From Flavobacterium orientale (GTDB lineage Bacteria; Bacteroidota; Bacteroidia; Flavobacteriales; Flavobacteriaceae): a DNA stretch of 64,000 nucleotides. The notes beneath the pieces were generated by a model. The model was given only the letters and a program-made list of their open reading frames with translations, ran no database searches and was not told where the DNA came from. The stretch spans positions 1 to 64,000 of the forward strand of contig NZ_BMFG01000001.1 of NCBI RefSeq assembly GCF_014638005.1, written 5' to 3'. Of the stretch, positions 54,134-63,067 are shown one piece after another. Position 1 is the first letter of the stretch; each line of letters begins with the position of its first letter. Position numbers and translations under genes: made by a program.

Positions 54134-54781
54134 ATGGCTGAAGAGAAAGAAAGTTTATTTTCTAAAAGAAATAGAGGTCTTTTATCAGACCCATTAAATG
54201 ACAATAATCCAATTACGGTTCAAGTTTTGGGAATTTGTTCAGCGTTAGCAATTACGGTTCAGTTAAAACCTGCTATTGTAATGTCAATTGCTGTATTGTT
54301 TGTAATGGCATTTAGTAATATGATTATTTCACTTTTAAGAAATTCTATTCCTAATCGTATTCGTATTATTGTTCAATTGGTAATTGTTGCTTCATTGGTA
54401 ATTATCGTTGACCAAGTGTTAAAAGCGTATGCGTATGATGTGAGTAAAGAATTATCGGTTTTCGTTGGATTAATTATTACAAACTGTATTGTAATGGGAC
54501 GTTTAGAAGCGTTTGCTTTAGGTAACGGTGTTTGGAGATCATTCTTAGACGGAATCGGAAATGCATTTGGATATGCTTGGATATTAATAGCCGTAGCATT
54601 TTTTAGAGAATTATTAGGTTCAGGAAAGTTATTAGGGTTTCAAGTTGTTCCACAATCATTTTATGATATGGGTTATGAAAATAACGGTTTGATGTTGTTG
54701 TCTCCTATGGCTTTGATTGTAGTTGGAATCATCATCTGGATTCAACGTTCAAAAAACCGTAAATTAATCGAAAAACACTAA
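54134..54781 (+). CDS. nqrD: Na+-translocating NADH-quinone reductase subunit D
   Basis: NqrD is a six-helix inner-membrane subunit; with NqrE it forms the sodium-channel core and holds an intramembrane iron centre through conserved Cys. The 215 residues include [23 protein letters not shown], here with C36-like Cys in LGICSA and a second in [13 protein letters not shown]. It begins 4 nt after nqrC. Confidence 0.96.
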   Translation: MAEEKESLFSKRNRGLLSDPLNDNNPITVQVLGICSALAITVQLKPAIVMSIAVLFVMAFSNMIISLLRNSIPNRIRIIVQLVIVASLVIIVDQVLKAYAYDVSKELSVFVGLIITNCIVMGRLEAFALGNGVWRSFLDGIGNAFGYAWILIAVAFFRELLGSGKLLGFQVVPQSFYDMGYENNGLMLLSPMALIVVGIIIWIQRSKNRKLIEKH

Positions 54782-54810
54782 TCATAGCCTAGCTATTAAA
54801 CTATTATAAC

Positions 54811-55428
54811 ATGCAAGAATTAGCAAGTTTATTTGTAAAAAGTATTTTCATTGAAAATATGATTTTCGCCTACTTCTTAGGAATGTGTTCCTATTTGGCG
54901 GTATCAAAAACAGTAAAAACAGCGGTTGGTTTAGGTGTTGCTGTAATCTTCGTTTTAACGATTACAGTTCCAATCAACTTTTTGTTAGACAATTATTTAT
55001 TAAAACAAGGAGCTTTATCTTGGTTGGGAGCTGAGTATGCTGATATCGATTTGAGCTTTTTAAGTTTCATCATGTTCATCGCTGTTATTGCTTCGATGGT
55101 ACAATTAGTAGAGATGATTGTTGAAAAATTTGCACCGGCTTTATATGGAGCATTAGGTATTTTCCTTCCGTTAATTGCCGTAAACTGTGCAATTCTAGGA
55201 GGATCTTTATTTATGCAACAAAAAGATTTTGGCGGGGTAACAGAAGCGGTAACCTATGGTTTTGGTTCCGGCATCGGATGGTTTTTAGCGATTTTAGCTA
55301 TTGCTGCTATTCGTGAAAAGATAGCTTACTCTCATGTTCCTGCTCCACTTCGTGGTTTAGGAATTACTTTCCTAATCACAGGATTGATGGCGTTAGGTTT
55401 TATGAGTTTTATGGGAATTAAAATATAA
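54811..55428 (+). CDS. nqrE: Na+-translocating NADH-quinone reductase subunit E
   Basis: NqrE is the homologous partner of NqrD with inverted topology. The 205 residues have six helices, with the Cys motifs [10 protein letters not shown] and [12 protein letters not shown]. It starts 29 nt after nqrD. Confidence 0.97.
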   Translation: MQELASLFVKSIFIENMIFAYFLGMCSYLAVSKTVKTAVGLGVAVIFVLTITVPINFLLDNYLLKQGALSWLGAEYADIDLSFLSFIMFIAVIASMVQLVEMIVEKFAPALYGALGIFLPLIAVNCAILGGSLFMQQKDFGGVTEAVTYGFGSGIGWFLAILAIAAIREKIAYSHVPAPLRGLGITFLITGLMALGFMSFMGIKI

Positions 55429-55447
55429 ATATTTAAGATACGATATA

Positions 55448-56743
55448 ATGAATACACCAGTAATCATAGCCAGTGTTGTAGTTTTTCTTGTAATTGTTTT
55501 CCTTCTAGTAGCAATGTTATTAGGTGCAAAAGCAAAATTATTACCTTCCGGGCCGGTAAAAATTAAAATCAACGGAGAAAACGAATTAGAAGTAGAATCA
55601 GGAAATACACTACTTACTACACTAGGAAATAGCAAAATTTTCCTTCCATCTGCTTGTGGTGGAGGTGGAACTTGCATTCAGTGTAAATGTATTGTAACTA
55701 ATGGTGGTGGATCTATTCTTCCAACAGAAGAACCACATTTTACAAGAAAAGAAATTGCTCAAGGTTGGCGTTTAGGATGTCAGGTAAAAGTGAAAAATGA
55801 TATGATTATTGAAGTACCTGAAGAGGTTTTCGGAATCAAAAAATTTGAAGCTAAAGTATATTCCAACTACAATGTTGCCTCATTTATTAAAGAATTTATT
55901 GTTGAATTGCCAGATGATATGCATTATGAAGCTGGGGGTTATATTCAAATTGAAATTCCTAAATGTGAAGTAAAATATTCAGATATTGACATCACAGCTC
56001 ATCCCGAAGAACATCCTGGTGAACCTGAAAAATTCAAAGCAGAATGGGATAAATTTAATTTATGGCCATTAGTAATGAAAAATACCGAATTAGTTGAAAG
56101 AGCTTATTCGATGGCTTCTTATCCTGCAGAAGGAAGAAAAATCATGTTGAATGTTCGTGTAGCTACTCCACCATGGGACAGAGCTAAAAATGGTTGGGCA
56201 GCAGTGAACCCTGGAATTGCCTCATCTTACATTTTCTCTAGAAAAGCTGGTGATCCTGTTATTGTGTCAGGACCTTATGGAGAATTTTTCATCAACGAAA
56301 GTGAGTCAGAAATGCTATATGTTGGAGGAGGAGCAGGAATGGCACCAATGCGTTCACATTTATATCACCTTTTCAGAACCGTTAAAACAGGAAGAAAAGT
56401 TACCTATTGGTATGGTGGTCGTTCAAAACGTGAATTATTCTATGTTGATCACTTTAGAGCTTTGGAAAAAGATTTCCCTAACTTTAAATTCTACATGGCT
56501 TTATCAGAACCGTTACCAGAAGATAATTGGAAAGTAAAAGACGGAACAAGTGGAGAAGGAGATGGATTTGTTGGATTTATTCACAATGTTGTAATTGATA
56601 ACTATTTGTCTAAACACGATAGCCCCGAAGATATTGAATTGTATTTCTGTGGTCCACCAATGATGAACAATGCCGTTCAAAAAATGGGTGAAGATTTTGG
56701 AATGCCACCTGAAAATATCCGTTTTGATGACTTTGGAGGATAA
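55448..56743 (+). CDS. nqrF: Na+-translocating NADH-quinone reductase subunit F
   Basis: NqrF takes electrons from NADH. The 431 residues have an N-terminal helix (about 4-26), a 2Fe-2S ferredoxin domain with C70, C76, C79 and C111, the FAD-binding motif RAYSMASYP, the NADH-binding [13 protein letters not shown], and a C terminus FCGPPMMN...FDDFGG. A strong hairpin terminator follows, so the small gene and apbE downstream likely use their own promoter. Confidence 0.97.
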   Translation: MNTPVIIASVVVFLVIVFLLVAMLLGAKAKLLPSGPVKIKINGENELEVESGNTLLTTLGNSKIFLPSACGGGGTCIQCKCIVTNGGGSILPTEEPHFTRKEIAQGWRLGCQVKVKNDMIIEVPEEVFGIKKFEAKVYSNYNVASFIKEFIVELPDDMHYEAGGYIQIEIPKCEVKYSDIDITAHPEEHPGEPEKFKAEWDKFNLWPLVMKNTELVERAYSMASYPAEGRKIMLNVRVATPPWDRAKNGWAAVNPGIASSYIFSRKAGDPVIVSGPYGEFFINESESEMLYVGGGAGMAPMRSHLYHLFRTVKTGRKVTYWYGGRSKRELFYVDHFRALEKDFPNFKFYMALSEPLPEDNWKVKDGTSGEGDGFVGFIHNVVIDNYLSKHDSPEDIELYFCGPPMMNNAVQKMGEDFGMPPENIRFDDFGG

Positions 56744-56753
56744 TTATAAATAG

Positions 56754-56783
56754 AAACCGATACAGAAATGTGTCGGTTTTTTT
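56754..56783 (+). terminator. Terminator after nqrF
   Basis: An 11-bp stem with one G.T pair (56754-56764 with 56769-56779) capped by a GAAA tetraloop and followed by T residues. Confidence 0.85.
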
Positions 56784-56797
56784 GTTTTAATTAAGAG

Positions 56798-56825
56798 TTG
56801 TTTTTCTTAATTCTAACTACTTTTG
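56798..56825 (+). promoter_or_regulatory. Candidate promoter for the nqr-linked small gene and apbE
   Basis: TTG at 56798-56800 and TACTTTTG at 56818-56825, 17 nt apart, stand just after the nqrF terminator. The ATG at 56830 is so close that the transcript would be nearly leaderless. Confidence 0.5.
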
Positions 56826-56829
56826 TAGT

Positions 56830-57195
56830 ATGAATATTTTGACCGAACAAGAACTTCACAATTTAGCAATGAACCATGTCGGAAAAGAACTCGAAAGCCA
56901 AGGTTTTGAGTTCATTGCGGTTAATAGTCAACTCAAACGACATCCACAGTTTGTTTGTGTGGACAAATCCACCAATACATTGCATTTCGTTTTAGTCACT
57001 GTTTTTAATTATCCAAACAATCCTGAAGACTATGATGCTATTTGGATGGAAACTTTTAAAGAACATGCCGTAAAACTAAAAGCAAAAGTCCTTTATGCAG
57101 GAGTAGGAATTGCAAACGCGTTAGATTATGAAAAACCAGTTACAAGAAATGAAGATTACATCATCAGTTACAAAGGAATTAAAGAGATTAGTTAG
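56830..57195 (+). CDS. Uncharacterised conserved-type small protein between nqrF and apbE
   Basis: The 121-residue soluble protein has no signal or helix anchor and no cysteine ligands of NqrF, although it contains C43 in FVCVDKS. A central strand pair, PQFVCVDKSTNTLHFVLVTVF, and an IWMETFKEHAVKLKAKVLYAGVG helix/strand give it an alpha/beta look; the D-K..L-H-F-V part resembles a nuclease-type (PD-(D/E)xK) strand, but a lysine at the third position is missing. Homologues in databases have been mislabelled as NqrF. Its place next to apbE, which overlaps its end by 68 nt, suggests a role with NQR. Its function is not known. Confidence 0.8.
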   Translation: MNILTEQELHNLAMNHVGKELESQGFEFIAVNSQLKRHPQFVCVDKSTNTLHFVLVTVFNYPNNPEDYDAIWMETFKEHAVKLKAKVLYAGVGIANALDYEKPVTRNEDYIISYKGIKEIS

Positions 57196-58192
57196 TGTTT
57201 TCGTTATTGCTTTTTTATTAATCAGTTGCGAATATTCCAAAAAGGAGCAAATTTTTATCTTACAAGGAGAAGCCCAAGGGAGCACCTACGCAATTAAATA
57301 TATCAGTTCAAATGAAACAATAAAAAAAGCTTCAATTGATTCACTTCTATTGGAGTTTGATTTGTCTTTGTCAACTTATCGACCCGATTCAAAGATTTCC
57401 AAAATCAATAACGGAGATACTACTATAGTTGTAGATGATTTTTTTTCTAAAACATTTACTACCTCGCAAGAAATTTATCAAGCTACAGACAAGCTTTTTG
57501 ATCCAACTATCGGTGTTTTAGTTAACGCATATGGATTTGGCCCAACTAAAGAAAAAATCGATTTAAATCAGTCCAAAATTGATAGTTTATTGACCTATGT
57601 AGGTTTCGATAAAGTTAAGTTAAATGAGGATAACACTATTTCTAAAAAACATTCCGAAACTTATTTTGATTTTAATGCTATTGCCCAAGGTTATTCTGTT
57701 GATGTTGTGTCAGAATTTTTAAAATCAAAAGGCATTCAAAATGCAATTGTTGAAATTGGCGGTGAAATTTATGCATTTGGAAAAAACACGGTTGAAGATA
57801 AAAATTGGATTGTTGGAATTGATGATCCAACACAATCACCGGAAGAGCGAACTTTAATAGCTAAAATCAAGTTGGAAAATCTTGGAATGGCAACATCGGG
57901 TAACTATCGAAAAGTGAAAACAGATAGTCTTACGGGTCAAAAATTTGTTCATATTATAAATCCCAAAACCGGGATTTCTGAAAAAAGCACTGTTTTAAGT
58001 GCCACAGTTTTAGCACCAAAATGTATAGATGCCGATGGATATGCTACCGCATTTATGATTATGGATTTGGAAGAATCTAAGAAATTATTAGCATTAAGAG
58101 ATGATTTATATGTTTTGTTGATTTACACTAATGAGGACAATCAAATGCAACAATTTAAAACGACTAATTTTCAAGCACTTATTTTAGAATGA
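57128..58192 (+). CDS. apbE: FAD:protein FMN transferase (ApbE), lipoprotein
   Basis: ApbE attaches FMN from FAD to Thr in flavoproteins such as NqrB and NqrC. The 354-residue protein has a lipoprotein signal ending FLLISC, then GEAQGSTYAIKY, DLSLSTYRPDSKISKIN, YFDFNAIAQGYSVDVV, IVEIGGEIYAFGKN and the C-terminal VLAPKCIDADGYATAFMI (metal-binding Asp). Start at 57128 overlaps the preceding gene by 68 nt; an ATG at 57149 is the alternative and still gives a full signal peptide. It works with the nqr operon upstream. Confidence 0.95.
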   Translation: MKNQLQEMKITSSVTKELKRLVSVFVIAFLLISCEYSKKEQIFILQGEAQGSTYAIKYISSNETIKKASIDSLLLEFDLSLSTYRPDSKISKINNGDTTIVVDDFFSKTFTTSQEIYQATDKLFDPTIGVLVNAYGFGPTKEKIDLNQSKIDSLLTYVGFDKVKLNEDNTISKKHSETYFDFNAIAQGYSVDVVSEFLKSKGIQNAIVEIGGEIYAFGKNTVEDKNWIVGIDDPTQSPEERTLIAKIKLENLGMATSGNYRKVKTDSLTGQKFVHIINPKTGISEKSTVLSATVLAPKCIDADGYATAFMIMDLEESKKLLALRDDLYVLLIYTNEDNQMQQFKTTNFQALILE

Positions 58193-58287
58193 TTCTAAAT
58201 GTAGGGTATTACGTTAAAAAAAATATAATAAATTTTAACACATGAAGTTATAGGTTTAGTTTTACAATAATCAATAAACTTATACAC

Positions 58288-61095
58288 ATGAAAAAACTCA
58301 ACAAACTAGTATTGTTCTTACTAGCATTGCCAGCTTTGGTTTTTGCTCAAGAATTAAAAATGGACAGTCCAATTCCATTAGATCCTAGTGTAAAAACAGG
58401 AAAACTTAAAAACGGATTAACCTATTATATCAAGAAAAATAAGAAACCTGAAAACAAAGTCGATTTACGATTGATTGTTAATGCAGGTTCCATATTAGAA
58501 AATGATGACCAACAAGGTTTAGCACATTTCATGGAACATATGTGTTTCAACGGAACAAAACGTTTCCCTAAGAATACTTTAGTGGATTATTTGCAAAGTA
58601 TTGGTGTGAAATTTGGTCAACATTTGAATGCCTATACTAGTTTTGATGAGACAGTTTATTTTTTACCAATTCCTTCAGATGACAATGAAAAACTTACCAA
58701 AGGATTTGAGATTTTAGAAGATTGGGCATTTAATACGGTACTAACTCCTGAAGAAATTGACAAAGAAAGGGGTGTAGTTTTAGAGGAGTATCGAATTGGT
58801 TTAGGAGCGGATAAGCGAATGATGGGTCAGTTTATGCCAAAAATGATGTATAATTCAATGTATGCCAAACGACTTCCAATCGGAAAAAAAGAAATCCTTG
58901 AAAATTTTACTCATGATAAAGTGGTTAACTTTTATAAAGATTGGTATCGCCCAAATTTGATGAGTATAATTGCAATTGGAGATATTGATGTTGATCAAAT
59001 TGAAAAATTGATAATTAAACATTTTAGTTCGTACCAGAATCCGAAAAATGAAAAGCCCAGAAAAACATTTGATGTTCCTAATCATAAAGAAACATTTGTA
59101 GCCATCGAAAGTGATAAAGAAGCGGCATTTTCACAAGTACAATTGCTTTATAAGGATTATGATGAACCAAAATTGGTTAAAACAATAGGTGATTATAGAC
59201 AAGAATTGGTGAAGAATCTTTTTAGTACCATGTTGAATAATCGATTAAGTGAGATAGCTAATGATCCAAATCCTCCATATACTTTTGGAAGTACCTATTA
59301 TGGAGGAACATATGCCAGAACCAAAAATGCTTTTCAATCTTTTGCAATGGTAGCAGAAGATAAGCAGTTAGAAGCATTAAAAGTTTTGGTAACAGAAAAT
59401 GAACGTGTAAAAGCTTTTGGTTTTACACAAGCAGAATTAGAACGAGCAAAAACATCTATGCTGACAAGTGTTGAAAGAAGATATAATGAAAAGGATAAAA
59501 CAGAGTCAAATCGTTTTATGACATCTTTTCAACGCAATTTTTTAATCAATCAGCCGGCACCAAGTATAGAATGGACTTTTGAAACCACTAAAGCATTGTT
59601 GCCTTCCATAACTTTAAAAGAAACAAATTCTTTAATTGCTAATTATATTAAAGATGATAACAGAGTAATCATTTTTACAGGCCCTGAAAAAGAAGGTTTA
59701 GTAAAACCTACAGAACAGCAAACATTAGATGCTATTTCTATAGATAAAGCTAGCTTAAAACCATATGAAGAAACAGTTTTAGCTGAAAGTTTAATTCGAA
59801 ATCCTCTTAAGCCAGGCAGTATTTTGAATAAAGAAAAAAATGATAAAATTGGTATCACGACACTTACGCTTTCGAATGGAGCAAAGGTTACCTATAAAAA
59901 AACCGATTTTAAAAACGATGAAATTTTATTTGAAGCATTAAGTTTTGGAGGTTCTAATTTAATTTCTAATGCCGAATATGAAAAAGTACAATGGGCAATG
60001 GGAGGCTTGACAGAAGCCGGAATATCAGGGATGAAATTAAATGATTTGAATAAATTCATGACCGGTAAAGTAGCAAGAGTTTATCCCTATGTAGGTAGTT
60101 TTTCCGAAGGGATGAATGGCTCAGCTGCTCCTAAAGATTTTGAATATCTAATGCAAATGATTCATGCTTATTTTACTGATTTGAATTTTGATCAAGAAGC
60201 ATTTGAAAGTTATAAAGCTAAAGAAAGTTCTTTTATGGCAAATATGTCTTCAATGCCCTCGATGTTTTTTCAAAAAGAATTATATAGTTATTTATTAAAG
60301 GATAATCCTAGATTTTTTGGAATAATTCCTGACGAAGCTGCTTGGAAAAAAACAGATTATAAGTTAGCTTATGATAAATATAAAGAGCGTTTTGCAAATG
60401 CAGGTGACTTTAATTTTTACTTTGTAGGTAATATTGATGAACAAAAACTTGAAGAATTTTCAATCCAATATTTAGCTTCATTACCATCCGTTTCAACAAA
60501 AGAAAAAGCAGTTGATTTAGGGCATAGAATGCTGAAAGGAGAGCATAAAAAAATCATCAATAAAGGTAAAGATCCAAAAAGCACAGTTAATATTATGTTT
60601 TATGGTGATACTAACTATGATGCTAAAGAGGCATTAGCATTTAGAGCATTAGGTGAAGTACTTACTATTAAGCTTGTTGAAGAACTTCGTGAAAATGAAA
60701 GTGGGGTCTATGGCGTAAGTGCAAGAGGCAGTATGAATAAAGTTCCAAACGGAAGCTATAATTTTTCAATAAACTTTCCTTGTGGACCAGAAAATGCTGA
60801 GACTTTGACTCAATCTGCTTTGAGAGAATTAAATAAAATTATAGAAAACGGACCAGAAGATAAAGATGTAAATAAGTTTAAAGAAGCTGAAAAATTAGAT
60901 TACAAAGAAAAAATAAAACAAAATAATTATTGGATGTCTAATTTAACAAGAGCTTATACAAATAGTACTTCTGCTGAAGAAATTTTGCAAGTGGAACAGA
61001 AAATAGAAGCTGTATCAGCAAAAGATATTCAAGCTGTAGCCAAAAAATATCTAACAAAGGATAAAGTAGTAGCTATGTTAATGCCAGAAGAATAA
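58288..61095 (+). CDS. M16 family metallopeptidase (insulinase type)
   Basis: The 935-residue exported protein (signal peptide to about VFAQ) has an active N-terminal half with the inverted zinc motif H80-F-M-E83-H84 (GLAHFMEHMCFNGT), then a downstream E near residue 157 (ERGVVLEEYR). The C-terminal half lacks this motif. This two-half fold is as in pitrilysin and PqqL, and it probably degrades peptides in the periplasm. Substrate unknown. It ends before a strong terminator. Confidence 0.95.
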   Translation: MKKLNKLVLFLLALPALVFAQELKMDSPIPLDPSVKTGKLKNGLTYYIKKNKKPENKVDLRLIVNAGSILENDDQQGLAHFMEHMCFNGTKRFPKNTLVDYLQSIGVKFGQHLNAYTSFDETVYFLPIPSDDNEKLTKGFEILEDWAFNTVLTPEEIDKERGVVLEEYRIGLGADKRMMGQFMPKMMYNSMYAKRLPIGKKEILENFTHDKVVNFYKDWYRPNLMSIIAIGDIDVDQIEKLIIKHFSSYQNPKNEKPRKTFDVPNHKETFVAIESDKEAAFSQVQLLYKDYDEPKLVKTIGDYRQELVKNLFSTMLNNRLSEIANDPNPPYTFGSTYYGGTYARTKNAFQSFAMVAEDKQLEALKVLVTENERVKAFGFTQAELERAKTSMLTSVERRYNEKDKTESNRFMTSFQRNFLINQPAPSIEWTFETTKALLPSITLKETNSLIANYIKDDNRVIIFTGPEKEGLVKPTEQQTLDAISIDKASLKPYEETVLAESLIRNPLKPGSILNKEKNDKIGITTLTLSNGAKVTYKKTDFKNDEILFEALSFGGSNLISNAEYEKVQWAMGGLTEAGISGMKLNDLNKFMTGKVARVYPYVGSFSEGMNGSAAPKDFEYLMQMIHAYFTDLNFDQEAFESYKAKESSFMANMSSMPSMFFQKELYSYLLKDNPRFFGIIPDEAAWKKTDYKLAYDKYKERFANAGDFNFYFVGNIDEQKLEEFSIQYLASLPSVSTKEKAVDLGHRMLKGEHKKIINKGKDPKSTVNIMFYGDTNYDAKEALAFRALGEVLTIKLVEELRENESGVYGVSARGSMNKVPNGSYNFSINFPCGPENAETLTQSALRELNKIIENGPEDKDVNKFKEAEKLDYKEKIKQNNYWMSNLTRAYTNSTSAEEILQVEQKIEAVSAKDIQAVAKKYLTKDKVVAMLMPEE

Positions 61096-61122
61096 TTAAG
61101 AAATCATCTGATTTTTTTACTT

Positions 61123-61154
61123 ACCCACGGTTGAAACCCGTGGGTTTGTTTTTT
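61123..61154 (+). terminator. Terminator after the M16 peptidase gene
   Basis: A stem ACCCACGG/CCGTGGGT (61123-61130 with 61138-61145) and 7-nt loop followed by a T-rich tract. Confidence 0.82.
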
Positions 61155-61184
61155 AAGAGCAATGAAAAAAAGTTAAAAAAAAAA

Positions 61185-61952
61185 TTATTTAAAACAAACC
61201 GGAATAATTTCCCCCTTTGCCAAACAATATTTCTCCACCAATTCCGGTGAAATTTTTGACGTATAATCTTCTTCAATAACTTTGAAACCAATGCTTCTCA
61301 ATTTGTTAAAATAATCTCTGCCATAAATCCGAACGTGGTCATATTGGCCAAATATTTTTGCCCGCTCTTTTTCATCTGTGATCGAGTCATCTGAAAAGGT
61401 AGTCGTTCTCGATAAATCTTGTGGAATCTGAAAAATCCCCATTCCGCCTGGTTTTAAAACACGATACAATTCCTGCATGGCTTTTGTATCATCAGGAATG
61501 TGCTCCAAGACATGATTGCACAAAATCACATCATACGAATTGTCTTCAAACGGAAGATTACATATATCTGCTTTCACATCCGCTAAAGGTGAAAATAAAT
61601 CAGTAGTTATATAATTTAAATTTTTTTGATTTCTGAAACGTTTATAAAATGCTTGCTCAGGAGCAAAATGTAGTACTTTTTTTGGGGCTGTAAAAAAATC
61701 AGTTTCTTCATTCAAATACAACCACAACAGCCGATGTCTTTCCAGTGAAAGTGTGCTTGGAGACAACACATTATTGCGTTGCTTTCCATAACCATATGGT
61801 AAAAACATCTTGAAACTTTTTCCGTCAATTGGGTCGGTAAACCGACTTCCTTTCAATAAAAATTCCATGATTGGTCTTGCCACATAACTCAACCGAATAA
61901 GAATAGGTCGTGGAATGGTATTTAATATGAATTTAAATATTTTTTTTATCAT
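61185..61952 (-). CDS. Class I SAM-dependent methyltransferase
   Basis: The 255-residue protein has a Rossmann fold with motif I YITTDLFSP (weak), and motifs NHVLEHIPDDTKAM and LYRVLKPGGMGIFQIP typical of Methyltransf_11. The N-terminal 30 residues are hydrophobic with Arg. Substrate unknown. Its start overlaps the map stop at ATGA (61952-61949), so it is cotranslated with map. Confidence 0.85.
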   Translation of the reverse strand: MIKKIFKFILNTIPRPILIRLSYVARPIMEFLLKGSRFTDPIDGKSFKMFLPYGYGKQRNNVLSPSTLSLERHRLLWLYLNEETDFFTAPKKVLHFAPEQAFYKRFRNQKNLNYITTDLFSPLADVKADICNLPFEDNSYDVILCNHVLEHIPDDTKAMQELYRVLKPGGMGIFQIPQDLSRTTTFSDDSITDEKERAKIFGQYDHVRIYGRDYFNKLRSIGFKVIEEDYTSKISPELVEKYCLAKGEIIPVCFK

Positions 61953-62767
61953 ATTACCAAAGGTAACTTTCTAAATTCATTCTCTTCATCACTCACAATC
62001 CCCAATGCATCATATACATATTGAAACGTAGAAAGCAACTCAGGTTTGCCATCAATCAACGCCACATTGTGTTCAAAATGAGCACTTGGTTTCATATCAG
62101 CCGTCAAAATCGTCCAACCGTCTTTTAGTTGTTTGATGTTTTTTGTCCCCATGTTAATCATCGGCTCAATCGCAACCACCATACCTTCTACAAACAATTT
62201 TCCACGTCCTTTTTTACCATAATTAGGCATTTCCGGATCTTCGTGCATTTTTCGTCCCAAACCGTGGCCTACTAATTCGCGAACAACGCCATAACCATTT
62301 GATTCGCAATGCTTTTGAATTGCATTTCCCACATCTTCCACACGATTACCCGCTCTAAATTCCCGAATCCCAACATATAATGATTCTTTGGTTACTTTCA
62401 AAAGCCTTTTCGTCTCTGGAGTCACTTCACCAATCTCAAAAGAATAAGCGTGATCACCATAAAACTCATTCATCAAAACCCCACAATCCACCGAAATTAC
62501 ATCCCCACTTTCTAACGGTTTGTTGTTAGGAATCCCGTGAACCACCTGAGCATTAGGACTCATACACAACGAATTTGGAAAACCATATAAGCCCAAAAAA
62601 GCTGGAACACCGCCATTGTCACGAATAAATTCTTCGGCCAATTTGTCTAAGTATAACGTCGTTACACCAGGCTTAATCTCCTTTGCAATCATGCCAAGTG
62701 TTTTCGAAACCAATAGCGAACTGGCACGCATCAACTCAATTTCTTCTCGGGTTTTTGGAATAATCAT
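61949..62767 (-). CDS. map: Type I methionyl aminopeptidase
   Basis: Map removes N-terminal Met from new proteins. The 272 residues have the metal ligands D94, D105, H168, E201 and E232, the first pair in VDCGV and GDHAYS, and H77 in VVHGIP. Start is the ATG at 62767; a TTG at 62773 would add two residues. The methyltransferase gene is downstream with overlap. Confidence 0.97.
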   Translation of the reverse strand: MIIPKTREEIELMRASSLLVSKTLGMIAKEIKPGVTTLYLDKLAEEFIRDNGGVPAFLGLYGFPNSLCMSPNAQVVHGIPNNKPLESGDVISVDCGVLMNEFYGDHAYSFEIGEVTPETKRLLKVTKESLYVGIREFRAGNRVEDVGNAIQKHCESNGYGVVRELVGHGLGRKMHEDPEMPNYGKKGRGKLFVEGMVVAIEPMINMGTKNIKQLKDGWTILTADMKPSAHFEHNVALIDGKPELLSTFQYVYDALGIVSDEENEFRKLPLVI

Positions 62768-62816
62768 AGTCAAAATTTAAAGTGGCAAAGGTACACAATT
62801 TTATTATTTTTTATTA

Positions 62817-62999
62817 GAAGCAAAATCCCATCATCCACTACAAGCTTTTTTGTCTTGTTGCGTTTTTCTAAGAGCAAAATTCCGATAGCTATCGGGACCT
62901 TTGGTCGCTCTTTTTGCCAAAGAAAAACTGCAACAATCCAGCAAAAGGCTTTCTGTCAGCCGACAGGTGTGGTTCGCTACTACCGGGGCTAAAAATCCC
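62817..62999. repeat. Branched inverted-repeat element upstream of the CoA-transferase gene
   Basis: An imperfect outer stem (TTGTTGCGTTTTTCT at 62855-62869 with AGAAAAACTGCAACAA at 62921-62936, one bulged T) encloses a perfect palindrome CCGATAGCTATCGG (62882-62895) and a CTTTGG/CCAAAG hairpin (62899-62904 with 62917-62922). Weaker pairing outside (AAGCTTTT around 62842 with AAAAGGCTT around 62944) extends it, and a CTGTC/GACAG hairpin lies at 62953-62966. It is more G+C rich than its surroundings and has no supported gene. On the minus strand it opens TAGCCCCGGTAGTAGCG and closes near GTAGTGGATGATGGGAT; I recall similar opening and closing motifs in interspersed repeats of Flavobacterium genomes, which is an inference to check. 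Confidence 0.72.
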
Positions 63000-63067
63000 A
63001 AAAACAATGAGAAATATCAGTTTTTAAACAGATTTTCACCCTTATCTTTGTTCAAAATTTAGGAAAT

